DNA from: Fibrobacterota bacterium
GTDB lineage: Bacteria; Fibrobacterota; Fibrobacteria; UBA11236
DNA length: 64,000 bases
Reading direction: 5' to 3'
NCBI GenBank assembly: GCA_019509785.1
Contig: JAEKLQ010000036.1
Coordinates: forward strand, 57,800 to 121,799
This document shows, piece by piece, positions 46,747-55,996 of this stretch. How positions within the stretch are numbered: the first letter of the stretch is position 1; each line of letters begins with the position of its first letter. A program made the translations under genes and the position numbers. A model generated the notes under the pieces. It was not told the DNA's origin. It searched no databases and saw nothing but the letters and a program-made list of their open reading frames with translations.

Positions 46747-46994
46747 GAGAAAACTCCAAACTCCCATGTACTGGGATGCGCGCTCCGGCGCAAGCGAAAC
46801 CCAGCGGCCGGCTAAAGCCCATGGATGGGTCTTGGCCGATCGCTCTCCGTGCGGTCCAGTGCACGGAACTAACGGTCAAATATAGATTTGCGGCCTCTCC
46901 GGAAGAAAAAAGATCGCGATCCGATGGCCCAATCCGTACGGGTCCGGGAAGCTGGGTTCCGAAATCGGGAGGTTAATACTGCTATAATTGGCCG

Positions 46995-47960
46995 ATGCTT
47001 TTTTCTATCCGACCCGCGCCGTTTCTCTTCCTCGCCGCCTGCCTCTGGGGCCTTTGCATCCCGGTCATGAAGGCTTTGGCCGCCGAACAGGATTGGCTCG
47101 CGCCCGGCCATGGGAGCGCGGCCGCCTCCTTGGCTTCCCTGGCCGTCCGCTTCGGGATGGCGGCCCTGGCCCTGATGGCCGCCCTCCGCATCGCCCCCTG
47201 GCATCTCCGCCGGAAGGAGTGGGCCCATGGGGCCGCGCTGGCGGCCTTCACCACGGTGAGCATGTTCCTGCAAGTGGATGGCATCAACTATACCTCCGCC
47301 TCCACCGCCGGTTTCCTCATCGCGCTCTACTGCGTCCTGGTCCCGCTCTTCGCTTGGGCGGCGCGCATCCGCCGCATGACCCCGATCCTCGCCATCTGTT
47401 GCATGCTGGTTCTGGCCGGCATGGCCGTGCTCACGGATTTCCATCCGCGCGAGATGCGCCTGGGCCGGGGCGAATGGGAGAACATCGCCGCCTCCGGGCT
47501 GTTCGCTGGCCAGATCCTGTGGGTCGATCGCGTGCCCGCGGGCGAAGCCGATCCCTTCAAGGTTACCATCGCCCTGATCCTCCTGGTGGCCCTGGCTTCC
47601 GCGGCCTGCCTCCTCTTCATCCCCGGCGGGATCTCATTGCCGATGCGATTGCATGCATCCCCCCGGTCCTTTTTCCTGGAGGCGTCCTTGGCCCTGCTGG
47701 GCACGGCGCTTCCCTTCGCGCTGATGAACCGCTTCCAGTCCGGGGTGGGATCGGTGATCGCCGGATTCATCTACTGCTGCGAGCCGCTCATGACCGCGCT
47801 GGGCGCGTTCTGGCTGCCCGAGCTCTTGGTGCGCACCCCCGACTTATATCCCAACGAGCATCCGACCCCGCGCTTGCTCGCAGGAGGCGCGCTGATCCTG
47901 GGCGCCAATCTTCTCTTGTGGAAAGATCGCGCCCGACCCTTGGCCGAACCGGCGGTTTAG
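46995..47960 (+). CDS. DMT-superfamily (EamA) transporter
   Basis: 321 residues with about ten hydrophobic segments arranged as two EamA halves (about 8-140 and 165-310). Typical features: WGLCIPVMKALAAEQDW at the N-terminus, NYTSASTAGFLIALYCVLVP, and in the second half GSVIAGFIYCCEPLMTALGA. The family exports metabolites and amino acids; substrate unknown. Divergent from the large secreted protein gene. Confidence 0.88.
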   Translation: MLFSIRPAPFLFLAACLWGLCIPVMKALAAEQDWLAPGHGSAAASLASLAVRFGMAALALMAALRIAPWHLRRKEWAHGAALAAFTTVSMFLQVDGINYTSASTAGFLIALYCVLVPLFAWAARIRRMTPILAICCMLVLAGMAVLTDFHPREMRLGRGEWENIAASGLFAGQILWVDRVPAGEADPFKVTIALILLVALASAACLLFIPGGISLPMRLHASPRSFFLEASLALLGTALPFALMNRFQSGVGSVIAGFIYCCEPLMTALGAFWLPELLVRTPDLYPNEHPTPRLLAGGALILGANLLLWKDRARPLAEPAV

Positions 47961-48141
47961 GCTCGTTCGGTTCATCCCTTTCAGCCAAAACCGCCGCTTT
48001 CCGGCATTAATCCGTCTCTTTCCGGCAATCCCGTCGGTTTTTCCTTGTCATGCGGCATAGGAACCTTTTTTTCGTAAATGAAAGACCGGGATCCGATTAA
48101 TGGAGCCCAAGAGCCCCTTTATAATGGGGCAAGGAGGAAAC

Positions 48142-48822
48142 ATGAACGCAATTACCATGAAGCGAGCCGGAAGCTTGGCCGTTTGCCTGGCGTTGCTCGT
48201 CGGGTGCGCGGACATGAACGATGCCGGTAAAGGCGGCCTGATCGGCGCCGGGGCCGGCGGCGTGGTGGGCGGACTCATCGGCCACGCCACGGGCAATACC
48301 GCGGCGGGCGCCATCATCGGGGCGGCCATCGGCGGCGCCGGGGGCGCGGCCATCGGGCACTACATGGACAAGCAGGCCGAAGAGCTGCAGCGCGATCTGA
48401 AGGACGCGAAGGTGGAACGGGTCGGGGAAGGGATCAAGATCACCTTCAACTCCGGCATCCTCTTCGACGTGAATTCGGACCGGCTCAGGTCCGATGCCGA
48501 ATCCAACCTGAAGAACCTGGCCAAGGTGCTGAATAAGTATCCGGATACGGAGATCATGGTGCAAGGCCATACCGATAGCACGGGCAAGGACGATTACAAT
48601 CTCTCGCTTTCGGAGAAGCGCGCCGGCTCGGTGGGAAGCGAGCTCGTGGGCTCGGGAGTGAAGCGCGGACGCATCACCGAATCGGGCATGGGCGAAAAGA
48701 GCCCCGTGGCCGATAACGGCACCGCCTCCGGCCGCCAGGCGAACCGCCGCGTCGAAGTCGCCATCTGGGCCAACGACAAGCTCAAGAAAGCCGCTGAGGA
48801 CGGCAAACTCGCCAAGGGATAA
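48142..48822 (+). CDS. OmpA-family lipoprotein with glycine-zipper segment (YiaD-like)
   Basis: 226 residues; ATG 48142 follows AAGGAGG at ideal spacing, whereas the frame extends to 48100. Lipobox LLVGC with C22. A glycine-zipper stretch (about 31-75, GGLIGAGAGGVVGGLIG) is followed by an OmpA-like peptidoglycan-binding domain (about 105-215: FDVNSDRLRSDAESNLKNLA, VQGHTDSTGKDDYNLSLSEK, GRQANRRVEVAI). It anchors outer membrane to cell wall. A perfect 10-bp hairpin follows. Confidence 0.92.
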   Translation: MNAITMKRAGSLAVCLALLVGCADMNDAGKGGLIGAGAGGVVGGLIGHATGNTAAGAIIGAAIGGAGGAAIGHYMDKQAEELQRDLKDAKVERVGEGIKITFNSGILFDVNSDRLRSDAESNLKNLAKVLNKYPDTEIMVQGHTDSTGKDDYNLSLSEKRAGSVGSELVGSGVKRGRITESGMGEKSPVADNGTASGRQANRRVEVAIWANDKLKKAAEDGKLAKG

Positions 48823-48878
48823 CTCCCCCTCCGCAAGGATGCCGTCCGTCAGGATGCCCATCCCTCTGTCCACCCTCT

Positions 48879-48905
48879 GGACGGCGGCGCCCCCGGCCGC
48901 CGTCC
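48879..48905 (+). terminator. 10-bp perfect hairpin after the OmpA lipoprotein gene
   Basis: GGACGGCGGC (48879-48888) and GCCGCCGTCC (48896-48905) pair perfectly around a 7-nt loop, 57 bp after the stop. No T-run follows. Confidence 0.5.
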
Positions 48906-49027
48906 ACCTGCTAGCCTCCCGCCGCTCCCCGTTCGCGATTCCTGCCTGATTCGAACCTTCCTTCGATTGGCCCGCCTTTTGTTTTAGCCTCCTCGCGGGC
49001 ATATCCCCAAGCGAAAGGAGGTCCCAT

Positions 49028-49765
49028 ATGTCCATTCCCACCCTCCCCCACGCCGCCCCGCAAGGTTCGCGGCCGGTCCGGTCGGTCGTCCCAGCAGCAA
49101 TGCTAGGCGTCGTCGCGGCCGGCCTGCTCGCCTTGCCGGGGCAGGCGCGGGCGGATTCCTACGGCCATGCCGAGATCAGCCTCGGGTTCCCCCACGGTGC
49201 CGTCACCGTGGGACGAACCTGGGACGAACATCCCCGGCAAGTCGTGGTCGAGGAAGTCACGCACAAATACCCCGAGGCCGATGACGAGGCCGAAGCGGAT
49301 GAGGACAACGGTGCCGTTTACGATAGCCAGTCGGATGACCCCGACGTGGTGATCGAAAGACACATCGTACGTCCCGCTCCGCCGCAGGTCACCGTCGTCG
49401 AACGCTACGAGGATCCCGAACCTTGCGATCACGTCCGCGTGATCCGCCGGGTCTACGTGGACCCTCCCGAATGCGATCGGCATGTCGTGTACTACGGGCG
49501 CCCGGCGCGCGTGGTGTATGGCGGCTCGACCGTGATCGTGGCCCATGGCGGCTTCGGCTGGCATGGGGGCGGCCATGAGGGCGGGCGCGGTTGGCATTCG
49601 GTCAATCGCGTTGTCGAGGGTTCCCATGGCTGGGGCGGTTCCCGAGTCGAGGGCGGCCCCCGAGGCGGAGGCCCACGCAACCTGTTCCCCGAGGATGGCG
49701 GCCGTCCCGTGCGCATGCGCGGCGTCAGCCATTCGATGGTACAGGTCGGGGCGCGTCCCCATTGA
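49028..49765 (+). CDS. Secreted Val/Arg/Asp-rich protein, GAVTVG type
   Basis: 245 residues with AAAGGAGG before ATG 49028. Long signal region (about 1-41, ends GQARA). The mature protein is acidic then Arg/Gly/His-rich, with the segment HAEISLGFPHGAVTVGRTWD followed by PRQVVVEEV. The gene at 55997-56638 encodes a protein with the same arrangement (EVEVTHQIPGGVITVGAVFG, then QVVVVQPE), so the two are probably paralogues. Length, strong ribosome-binding site and signal peptide support a real gene; function unknown. Confidence 0.68.
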   Translation: MSIPTLPHAAPQGSRPVRSVVPAAMLGVVAAGLLALPGQARADSYGHAEISLGFPHGAVTVGRTWDEHPRQVVVEEVTHKYPEADDEAEADEDNGAVYDSQSDDPDVVIERHIVRPAPPQVTVVERYEDPEPCDHVRVIRRVYVDPPECDRHVVYYGRPARVVYGGSTVIVAHGGFGWHGGGHEGGRGWHSVNRVVEGSHGWGGSRVEGGPRGGGPRNLFPEDGGRPVRMRGVSHSMVQVGARPH

Positions 49766-49894
49766 TTCCTTGGGGCGGGCCTCCGGCAACGGGCGCCCGC
49801 CCCTTCCCTAGCGAACCGAGAGATTGACCGCCCCGGAACCGTTTCCTCCGGGGCCCCGGCCGGAGGCGCGGCGGGACGATACGAAACCGAAAGG

Positions 49895-51070
49895 ATGGAG
49901 GATATGCGAAGCAGGATTGGGTTGGGCGCCTTGGCGTTGGCCGCGGCGCTCTCGACGGCGGGAGCCGAAGTGACCGGGGAACTGGTGTCCTTGGGGAAGA
50001 AGACCGGCGTGGGGGCGAGGGCCATCAGCTTGGGCGAAGCCTTCACGGCCGTGGCCGATGACTATTCGGCCTTGTATTACAACGCGGCGGGCATGACCCA
50101 GCTATCGCGTTCCGAGGTGGCGGCCAACCTCAGTTACGGTTTTTCCGAGAACCAGGCATCGCTGGACGGGGAAAGGTCCTCGCCGACCAGCCTGGAGACC
50201 ACCAAGCTGAACGCCCTCACCATGGTCCTTACCGATGGGGGCCGGTGGGCCCTGGGGCTCGGCTACTACGTTCCCGTTTCTTTCGACGACCCGCTCGCCT
50301 ACCGCGATGCCAACGGGAACGAGTACCTCTACGACGCGGAAGGCCAGATGGATCATTACCGCTTGGGTTTGGCCTACATGGTCAGCGAGCAGGTGAGCCT
50401 GGGGCTGGCGGCCAGCGCCGTATCGGGCCGCGAGCAATTGGAGATCCAGGACGGGAGCACCGCGCGTTACCTGGAAGATTACACCGGCTATAACCTGGAA
50501 CCTTCCTTCTTGATCCATCTCTCCGACATGTTCAGCGTGGGCGGATCGGCCGTGGTGATGGAACAATTGCAACTCGAGGACACCTACCAGGAAAAGGGCG
50601 GCAGCCCTTTGGAATCGCAGTACGACATCCATCATCCCTTCCAGGCCAAGCTGGGCCTGGCTTTCCAGTCTGGGCTGACCCAGGTCTCTTTCGATTGGCA
50701 CGGCGATTTCTGGAGCAGCTACAGCTACAATTCGGCGGGCGAAGCCTTCGTGCGCCATGACGTGCATTATCCCAACAAGCACACCTTCAACATCGGGCTG
50801 GAGCAGTACCTGGATAAGCATGGGCCCGCCCTGCGCCTGGGCTATACCTGGGAGAACCAGGACGACGAACGCCCGCAGCCGAACCAGGCCGATCCCTTCC
50901 GCATCAGCGCCGGCATCGGGTTCATGCCCACGCGCCGCGTAGGCCTCGACTTCGCCTACCAATACGCGAGCGGACATACCGTGCAGAACTCCCAGCCCGG
51001 AGGGCCGGAGAATTTGGCCATCGAATCCGAGGACCATCAGGTGATGGCTTCCTTGCGGTTGCGCTGGTGA
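49895..51070 (+). CDS. OmpP1/FadL (PorV-like) outer-membrane protein
   Basis: 391 residues; ATG 49895 or 49904 are possible starts. Signal peptide about 1-25. The GVGARAISLGEAFTAVADDYSALYYNAAGMTQL stretch is the family hallmark of FadL/PorV N-termini (in two parts: GVGARAISLGEAFTAVADDY and SALYYNAAGMTQL). Alternating barrel strands follow to a C-terminal LRLRW with terminal aromatic residue. FadL proteins admit hydrophobic compounds; PorV is a type IX secretion component. Both readings are open, the second being attractive because several secreted proteins here have sorting-like C-termini. Confidence 0.85.
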   Translation: MEDMRSRIGLGALALAAALSTAGAEVTGELVSLGKKTGVGARAISLGEAFTAVADDYSALYYNAAGMTQLSRSEVAANLSYGFSENQASLDGERSSPTSLETTKLNALTMVLTDGGRWALGLGYYVPVSFDDPLAYRDANGNEYLYDAEGQMDHYRLGLAYMVSEQVSLGLAASAVSGREQLEIQDGSTARYLEDYTGYNLEPSFLIHLSDMFSVGGSAVVMEQLQLEDTYQEKGGSPLESQYDIHHPFQAKLGLAFQSGLTQVSFDWHGDFWSSYSYNSAGEAFVRHDVHYPNKHTFNIGLEQYLDKHGPALRLGYTWENQDDERPQPNQADPFRISAGIGFMPTRRVGLDFAYQYASGHTVQNSQPGGPENLAIESEDHQVMASLRLRW

Positions 51071-51103
51071 TGTCCCCGCTTCACCGACTTCGCGGGTGCG
51101 GCC

Positions 51104-52546
51104 TCAACCCTGATTGGTAAGGGAATCGACCAGGTCCTGCAATTGGCGGGCCTGGGAGGAGAGTTCTTCGATGGAGGCGGCGGTTTGCTCCGCGTGGGCG
51201 GCGTTTCCCTGGGTAACCGAATCGAGGTCGGTGACGGCCGAGTTAATCTGATCGATCCCTTGGGCTTGTTCCTTGCAGGCCGCGGCCACTTGCTGGACCA
51301 ATTCGTTGAGCTTTTCCACGTTCCCGAAAATCCCGAGGACGAATTGCACGGCTTCGGAGGATGCGGCGACGCCGCCTTTGGCGTACTTCCGGGACTCTTC
51401 GATCAGGGCCGTCGTTCCCTTGGCGGCCTCGGCGCTCCGGCGCGCCAGCCCGCGCACCTCTTCCGCGACCACGGCGAAACCCTTCCCCGCGTCGCCGGCC
51501 CGGGCGGCCTCCACGGCGGCGTTCAGGGATAAAAGGTTGGTCTGGAAAGCGATCTCGTCGATGGTCTTCACGATGCGGGCGGACTCTTCCGAGGAAGAGC
51601 TGATGTTGGCGATGACCTGGGACATGCCTTGCATGCTATCCCGGCTTTTCTCCGCCGCCTTGCGTGAATCTACGGCAAGCCTCCCCGCCATCCCCGCGTT
51701 TTCGGCGTTGCCCTGGGTCATGGACGTGAGCTGCATGAGGGATGCGGAAATCTGTTCCAGGCTGGAGGCTTGGCGTCCCGCGCCGTCCGCCAGGGATTTT
51801 CCGCTCGCTTGCAATTGCATGGCCGCCTTGGTGATTTCTTCCGAGCTGGCCCGCACCCCGATCACGACCCGGGAAACCTTCGCCTCGATTTGGCGGATGA
51901 GGATCCAACTGATGAGCGAGAGCGCCAGCACCAACAATAGGCCCAACGCCACCTGGCCCGCGGTGCGGCCGTGCACCACGGCGGCGGCCTGGGCCTCATC
52001 CTGTTGGTTGCGGGCCGTGGCCATCTCGACCACCTTGTCGATTTCGGCCCGGTGATCGGCGTACTCCTGGCTGATTTTCCCATGCAGGATCGCCTCCGCC
52101 TTGGCGCGGTCGCCCGCGCGCAGGGCCGGGATGAAATCCTTTTCGATGGCATCGAGCATGCGCAGGGCAGGTTCATAGGAGGATCGTTGCAAGGTATTCT
52201 TGAGTTCGTCATCGGGAAGATTGGTCGCCCAGTAGGCATGCCGGTCCAAGTAGTCGGCCTTGAGATGCGCGGCCTTTTCCGAAAGCGCGGGAAGCCGGCT
52301 GCCGGTTTTGTCGTCGAACATGAGGAAGGCGGTGAGGTAAGCTTCCAACAGGTATTCCGGAGGCGGCAGGATATCGGCGATCACGTCCTTGTCTTGCACG
52401 ATACGCTGGTAGGCTACGCCATTGATTTTCACTTGCCGCACGGTGTCGTAGCTATAGAGCCCGTACAGGGAAAAGAAAACCACGGAAACCCCCACTATGG
52501 TGGCGAGTTTGGAATTCGTGCTCGCGTTGCGTGAGAATCCCAGCAT
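51104..52546 (-). CDS. Methyl-accepting chemotaxis protein
   Basis: 480 residues. Membrane segments at about 14-34 and 195-217 enclose a helical periplasmic sensor of about 160 residues (four-helix-bundle type). The cytoplasmic signalling domain has the hairpin tip [20 protein letters not shown] followed by [20 protein letters not shown], conserved in all chemoreceptors. No clear HAMP domain is seen between membrane and signalling domain. It reports ligand changes to CheA/CheW, which are not in the window. Ligand unknown. Confidence 0.95.
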   Translation of the reverse strand: MLGFSRNASTNSKLATIVGVSVVFFSLYGLYSYDTVRQVKINGVAYQRIVQDKDVIADILPPPEYLLEAYLTAFLMFDDKTGSRLPALSEKAAHLKADYLDRHAYWATNLPDDELKNTLQRSSYEPALRMLDAIEKDFIPALRAGDRAKAEAILHGKISQEYADHRAEIDKVVEMATARNQQDEAQAAAVVHGRTAGQVALGLLLVLALSLISWILIRQIEAKVSRVVIGVRASSEEITKAAMQLQASGKSLADGAGRQASSLEQISASLMQLTSMTQGNAENAGMAGRLAVDSRKAAEKSRDSMQGMSQVIANISSSSEESARIVKTIDEIAFQTNLLSLNAAVEAARAGDAGKGFAVVAEEVRGLARRSAEAAKGTTALIEESRKYAKGGVAASSEAVQFVLGIFGNVEKLNELVQQVAAACKEQAQGIDQINSAVTDLDSVTQGNAAHAEQTAASIEELSSQARQLQDLVDSLTNQG

Positions 52547-52749
52547 GGTTCGCCTCTTGGATCGGGGTCCGTCCGCGGGGAGTTACCCGCGTGTTACGGG
52601 CTGCTTGTATGGCAAGGGCCGTGCCAGCGGGCGGAATGCCGTGAGGAAAGGCCTCCGATGCCTTGGAAGAGGCCCGTCGAGGCGGAACCGGGACGATACG
52701 AGCCCATCGGCGGCCTTTGCCGTTGGCGAGGTTTGGATGGGAAAGGGGT

Positions 52750-52829
52750 GGCCAATTCCGGTTCCGACGGAAGCATGCTTGTGCTAAGGCCAATAGGCGC
52801 GGAAGATTGCGTGGGTTCCGGAATTGGCC
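52750..52829. repeat. 12-bp inverted repeat in the mcp upstream region
   Basis: GGCCAATTCCGG (52750-52761) and CCGGAATTGGCC (52818-52829) are exact reverse complements, 56 bp apart. It lies in the 407-bp interval 52547-52953 between the divergent chemoreceptor gene and the 85-residue ORF. The interval also has a small hairpin at 52574-52591; otherwise I see nothing in it. Confidence 0.45.
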
Positions 52830-52953
52830 GGTAACCGCATTTGACCAACCATATACCTCGATTCCGAACCCAATCGGGCAGCGGGAGAATTAACACGGTC
52901 CCCGGATACCGTATAGGTTAACTTCTACCTCTACCTTCCCCGCCGGAGCGCCC

Positions 52954-53211
52954 ATGAATCCCGAAGACATCGCCCATTTGAAAAAAGCCGCCGCGGGGCT
53001 GGAAAGCGCACTGGAGATACTGGAAACTTGGCTCCAGTCCTCCAACGGGCGATCGGTCTACCAAGCCAGCCTCTCCATGGCGATCGCCATGCGACATCTC
53101 CACGATGCGGATCCCGAAATCCTGACCGCGAACGGGCGCAAGCGTATCGAGGAAGTCCTTCTCGAAGAGAAGCAGAGGGTGAAAACGGACCGTTTCCAGA
53201 CCGGATTCTAG
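52954..53211 (+). CDS. Small helical protein, unknown function
   Basis: 85 residues with CGGAG upstream of ATG 52954. Wholly helical, with repeated hydrophobic positions (IAHLKKAAAGLESALEILET, ILTANGRKRIEEVLLEEKQR). No cysteines, signal or membrane segment. Strong codon bias in the third position supports it as coding. No family recognised. Confidence 0.55.
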   Translation: MNPEDIAHLKKAAAGLESALEILETWLQSSNGRSVYQASLSMAIAMRHLHDADPEILTANGRKRIEEVLLEEKQRVKTDRFQTGF

Positions 53212-53395
53212 ATCGGATTTAGGGCCTCGGACGATTCCCTGGAAGGCCATGATGGTTTTTTGGGAATGCCGCCGGACGCTAAGCAAAAGCAAAATCGGCG
53301 CATCGCGTTTGTCGGGCGATCTTACACCTGATCTCCTTTCCGGCATCGGATCGGCGGAAATCGCGGATATGGCCCGGTCGGGACCCTGCGCCGAA

Positions 53396-53409
53396 GTAAT
53401 ACATATTAC
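53396..53409. promoter_or_regulatory. 14-bp palindrome GTAATA-CA-TATTAC, candidate operator
   Basis: Six-base arms separated by CA in the AT-richer interval 53212-53545 ahead of two lipoprotein genes, 137 bp from the first start. Apart from this palindrome and a weak 66-codon ORF I reject, I see nothing in the interval. Confidence 0.35.
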
Positions 53410-53545
53410 ATACGACGTCTTCCAAGATCACAAAGCAAGATCAGCATAGGGATTCCGGACCGGAAAATAAAAGCCGCCGCCGCGTTTTAAGCGATGCTAA
53501 CGAGTTACGTTTGCGGCTCCTTCATTCCGGAAAGAGGTATCGGGG

Positions 53546-54049
53546 ATGTTACATAGATTTTTTGGCCTCGCGGTCCTGGCGGGCTTGTCCGCGAGCTTGC
53601 TGGGCTGCGCCACGATGGCCAAGCAGCATGGTAAGGCGATATTCCTGCACGGTACCGAGGGCGAATTGAACGCCGCGAAATTCTACCTCGACGGCAACCC
53701 CGTCACCTGGTCCTACCTGCAGTATTCCGCCAGCGAGGTCTCGCGGACCTCCACCACCGTGACCTACAACGTCACCTCGCTACCCGCGATCGTGGTTCCG
53801 ACGGAAAAGCAGTACTATACCCTCAGCGTCCAAAACGGCGCGGGGGAAACGAAGTCCGTACTGCTGAAGAGGGATTTGATCGGCGGATACAAGTTCGTCC
53901 TGTACATCGATCTGTTCATGACCATGGGCATCGGCGACGTAGTCGATACTTATTCGGACAATCTCTTCGGCCTTCCCGAATTGGACATGGATAAGGTGGC
54001 GAGTTCGCAAGCCACCCAATATGAAATCGGGGCGAATCATGGCAAATGA
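53546..54049 (+). CDS. Small lipoprotein, first of an overlapping pair
   Basis: 167 residues, GAAAGAGG upstream of ATG 53546. Lipobox LLGC with C21. About 130 beta-rich residues, then an amphipathic hydrophobic segment (GGYKFVLYIDLFMTMGIGDV) and the ending DTYSDNLFGLPELDMDKV. The next gene overlaps the last 11 bases. Similar size and similar C-terminal layout (WLVGGLWTIVDSFTGALHTY in the second) suggest distant paralogues. Function unknown. Confidence 0.72.
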   Translation: MLHRFFGLAVLAGLSASLLGCATMAKQHGKAIFLHGTEGELNAAKFYLDGNPVTWSYLQYSASEVSRTSTTVTYNVTSLPAIVVPTEKQYYTLSVQNGAGETKSVLLKRDLIGGYKFVLYIDLFMTMGIGDVVDTYSDNLFGLPELDMDKVASSQATQYEIGANHGK

Positions 54050-54575
54050 TTCCAGATCGGAAAACCGTTCCAGCTCCCGGATGCGATCGGGACCGCTCCG
54101 CGGCCTCGCTATCTACGCAGCCTTGGCCTTGCTGGGCGTTTCGCTTTCAGGATGCGCCACCCTGGTCCGGGGCCGGTACAACCAGGACGCGTTCTTCCCG
54201 ACCAAGACGGGCGTGAATATCGTTTCGGATTCCACGGACAAGGATGCGAAGGTGATGATCAACGGCAAGGAAGCCGACGGCACCTTGATTTACGCAGGCA
54301 GCGAAAACGGCTCGCCGTTCTACGTCCGACGGTTCCTCTTGAAGAAAGCCTCCGACCCCATCAAGGTGGATATCACCACCGCGAACGGGACCCAAAGCGT
54401 TTCCGTGGAGCGCGAATCGGAATACGGCTGGTGGCTGGTGGGCGGTTTGTGGACCATCGTCGATTCGTTCACGGGCGCATTGCACACCTATGGCGACATC
54501 GTGGTGGATCCCGGCCCGGTCGCGGCTTCGCCCGCACCGCTCCCATCCGCCGCCCCGCAGGCGCCGACCCAGTAG
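54039..54575 (+). CDS. Small lipoprotein, second of an overlapping pair
   Basis: 178 residues from ATG 54039, inside the end of the preceding gene. A polar N-terminus of about 20 residues precedes the hydrophobic segment and lipobox LSGC with C39. The body has a PEGA-like short unit (DKDAKVMINGKEADGTLIYA), a hydrophobic WWLVGGLWTIVDSF segment and a Pro/Ala-rich tail. Translation should be coupled to the first lipoprotein. Family not recognised. Confidence 0.72.
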   Translation: MANDSRSENRSSSRMRSGPLRGLAIYAALALLGVSLSGCATLVRGRYNQDAFFPTKTGVNIVSDSTDKDAKVMINGKEADGTLIYAGSENGSPFYVRRFLLKKASDPIKVDITTANGTQSVSVERESEYGWWLVGGLWTIVDSFTGALHTYGDIVVDPGPVAASPAPLPSAAPQAPTQ

Positions 54576-54668
54576 GCGGGCCTCTTCGCGAGGCTGGCCT
54601 GTGCACGCCTTCGGCGCTAATGCCGGGTTTCGTCACGGCGCCCATCCGATTACCTAGCTTTTCGGGGC

Positions 54669-55832
54669 ATGGGGCTTTCCGGACGCGTGCTCTTCGTCGC
54701 CGCCTTGGCCGTCGAAAACGCCATGGGGGCCCCTTCGCTGCTGGCCCCGGAAGCCTTCCGTTCCATGGCCAACTCCTCAATATCGGTTTTGCGGACCCAG
54801 CGCGAGTATCTGAGGGACTTCGACGAGGGCCAGGCGGACGCGACGGGGCATTGGTTCTTCTACTTCGATCTCCGTTATGCCTTGCCCGAAACCGAAGGCG
54901 CACGCATGCGGATTCCGACCACGGTCGGGGAAATGCAAGGCGAATTGAGCAGAGGCGCCTTGGGATTCCGCGTGGCCTACCTGCAAGGCGAATATGCCTT
55001 CGGCCTGTATGACATAGCGGAAAGCTTTTCCTTGTCCCCGCCGCGGGCCTGGAATCCGGCTTTTCTCCGTTACTACGGAAAGGATTCTTCCGGCGCCGCG
55101 GACGAAATCGCCTGGAGCCAGGAGTACCAGAATTTCGCCATCACGCTGGAACGCGCCGATCATTTCCGCATCGCCGCAGGCCTCTTCGATCGCAGCTTTC
55201 CGCTTTTCTCCGGCGCGGGGGAAAACGCGCAGTTCGCGCTGGTGCCCGGCCCCGACTCCGCTTCGGCATGGCAAGGATCGCGCGACCACTTGCAAGCCTT
55301 CCTCGACATCGACGTGCATGGCTACGGCTTCTCCACGCTCTACACGCTAGGGCAAAGCCTGGATCTCATCGGGCTGCGGAAACGTTGGCGCTGGGGCGAA
55401 GCCGAGTTGATTCCCGCGTTGAATTACTTCCGCTATCGGCGCCGTTCCCAGATCGGGGCGGAAGCCAAAGGCATTTTGCCCTACCCGGCCCTCGAACTGG
55501 GTAGCGAAGCGTACGCCGATTCCCGCCGCGCATCGGATGGGGAACGCGGTTTCTTCGGGCATGCGTCCGCATCCATAAGCTATCGCCTCTGGCCTTGGAA
55601 CCTTCCCGCCGGGCGTTCCCGCTTCCAAGTGGCCGCCAACACCTCAGGCGGTTGGTCCGATGATGCTTTGGAGAAAGGCGTTTGGGGGCATTCCGAAGGT
55701 TTGGCCTGCGACAACCTCCTGAAGGTCCTGCATTTTTCCCTCGCGCATTCCCGCAACGATCCCCGCGTCTTGCAGCAGATGCCTTTGCGCGGGGCGGACG
55801 TGTGGAGCTTCGACTTCAAATTCGCCTGGTGA
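54669..55832 (+). CDS. Putative outer-membrane barrel protein, unknown
   Basis: 387 residues. Signal-like N-terminus (about 1-21, ends AMG). Long alternating strands (GALGFRVAYLQGEYAFGLYD, NFAITLERADHFRIAAGLFD, GYGFSTLYTLGQSLDLIGL) and a C-terminal VWSFDFKFAW with terminal aromatic tryptophan fit an outer-membrane barrel of about 14-16 strands. No family recognised. Follows the lipoprotein pair by 93 bp and may belong to the same unit. Confidence 0.68.
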   Translation: MGLSGRVLFVAALAVENAMGAPSLLAPEAFRSMANSSISVLRTQREYLRDFDEGQADATGHWFFYFDLRYALPETEGARMRIPTTVGEMQGELSRGALGFRVAYLQGEYAFGLYDIAESFSLSPPRAWNPAFLRYYGKDSSGAADEIAWSQEYQNFAITLERADHFRIAAGLFDRSFPLFSGAGENAQFALVPGPDSASAWQGSRDHLQAFLDIDVHGYGFSTLYTLGQSLDLIGLRKRWRWGEAELIPALNYFRYRRRSQIGAEAKGILPYPALELGSEAYADSRRASDGERGFFGHASASISYRLWPWNLPAGRSRFQVAANTSGGWSDDALEKGVWGHSEGLACDNLLKVLHFSLAHSRNDPRVLQQMPLRGADVWSFDFKFAW

Positions 55833-55843
55833 GGCGGATCCCC

Positions 55844-55895
55844 CCTGTCCACCCCGTGGATGATTCCTCCTCAACGCCCGTCCATCTCGTGGATG
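55844..55895 (+). repeat. Two copies of a short palindromic repeat, GTCCA-N5-TGGAT type
   Basis: TGTCCACCCCGTGGATG (about 55847-55863) and CGTCCATCTCGTGGATG (about 55880-55896) differ at four positions. A related GTCCACCCTCTGGAC lies at 48868-48882 after another gene. Small stem-loop repeats in 3' regions; no known role. Confidence 0.45.
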
Positions 55896-55900
55896 GTATA

Positions 55901-55939
55901 GAAGCCCGACACCTTTTTTAGCGTGGAATCGGGCTTTTT
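55901..55939 (+). terminator. Intrinsic terminator
   Basis: GAAGCCCGA (55901-55909) pairs with TCGGGCTTT; the right arm at 55929-55937 runs into a T-run (TTTTT). It lies between the barrel gene and the His-rich secreted protein and fits a standard terminator. Confidence 0.8.
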
Positions 55940-55996
55940 CGCCTTGGCACGGCCCTTGATTAATATCCAGACAGGAAACGAATCCTGGAGGCGAAA

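Noticed and set aside
52574..52760. Possible c-di-GMP riboswitch before the chemoreceptor gene
   Set aside because: The GCAAAGGCC segment on the minus strand resembles part of the consensus, but the receptor loop and second helix do not fit.
53249..53449. 66-codon ORF between two small genes
   Set aside because: No ribosome-binding site, no family features and unusual codon use for this genome.
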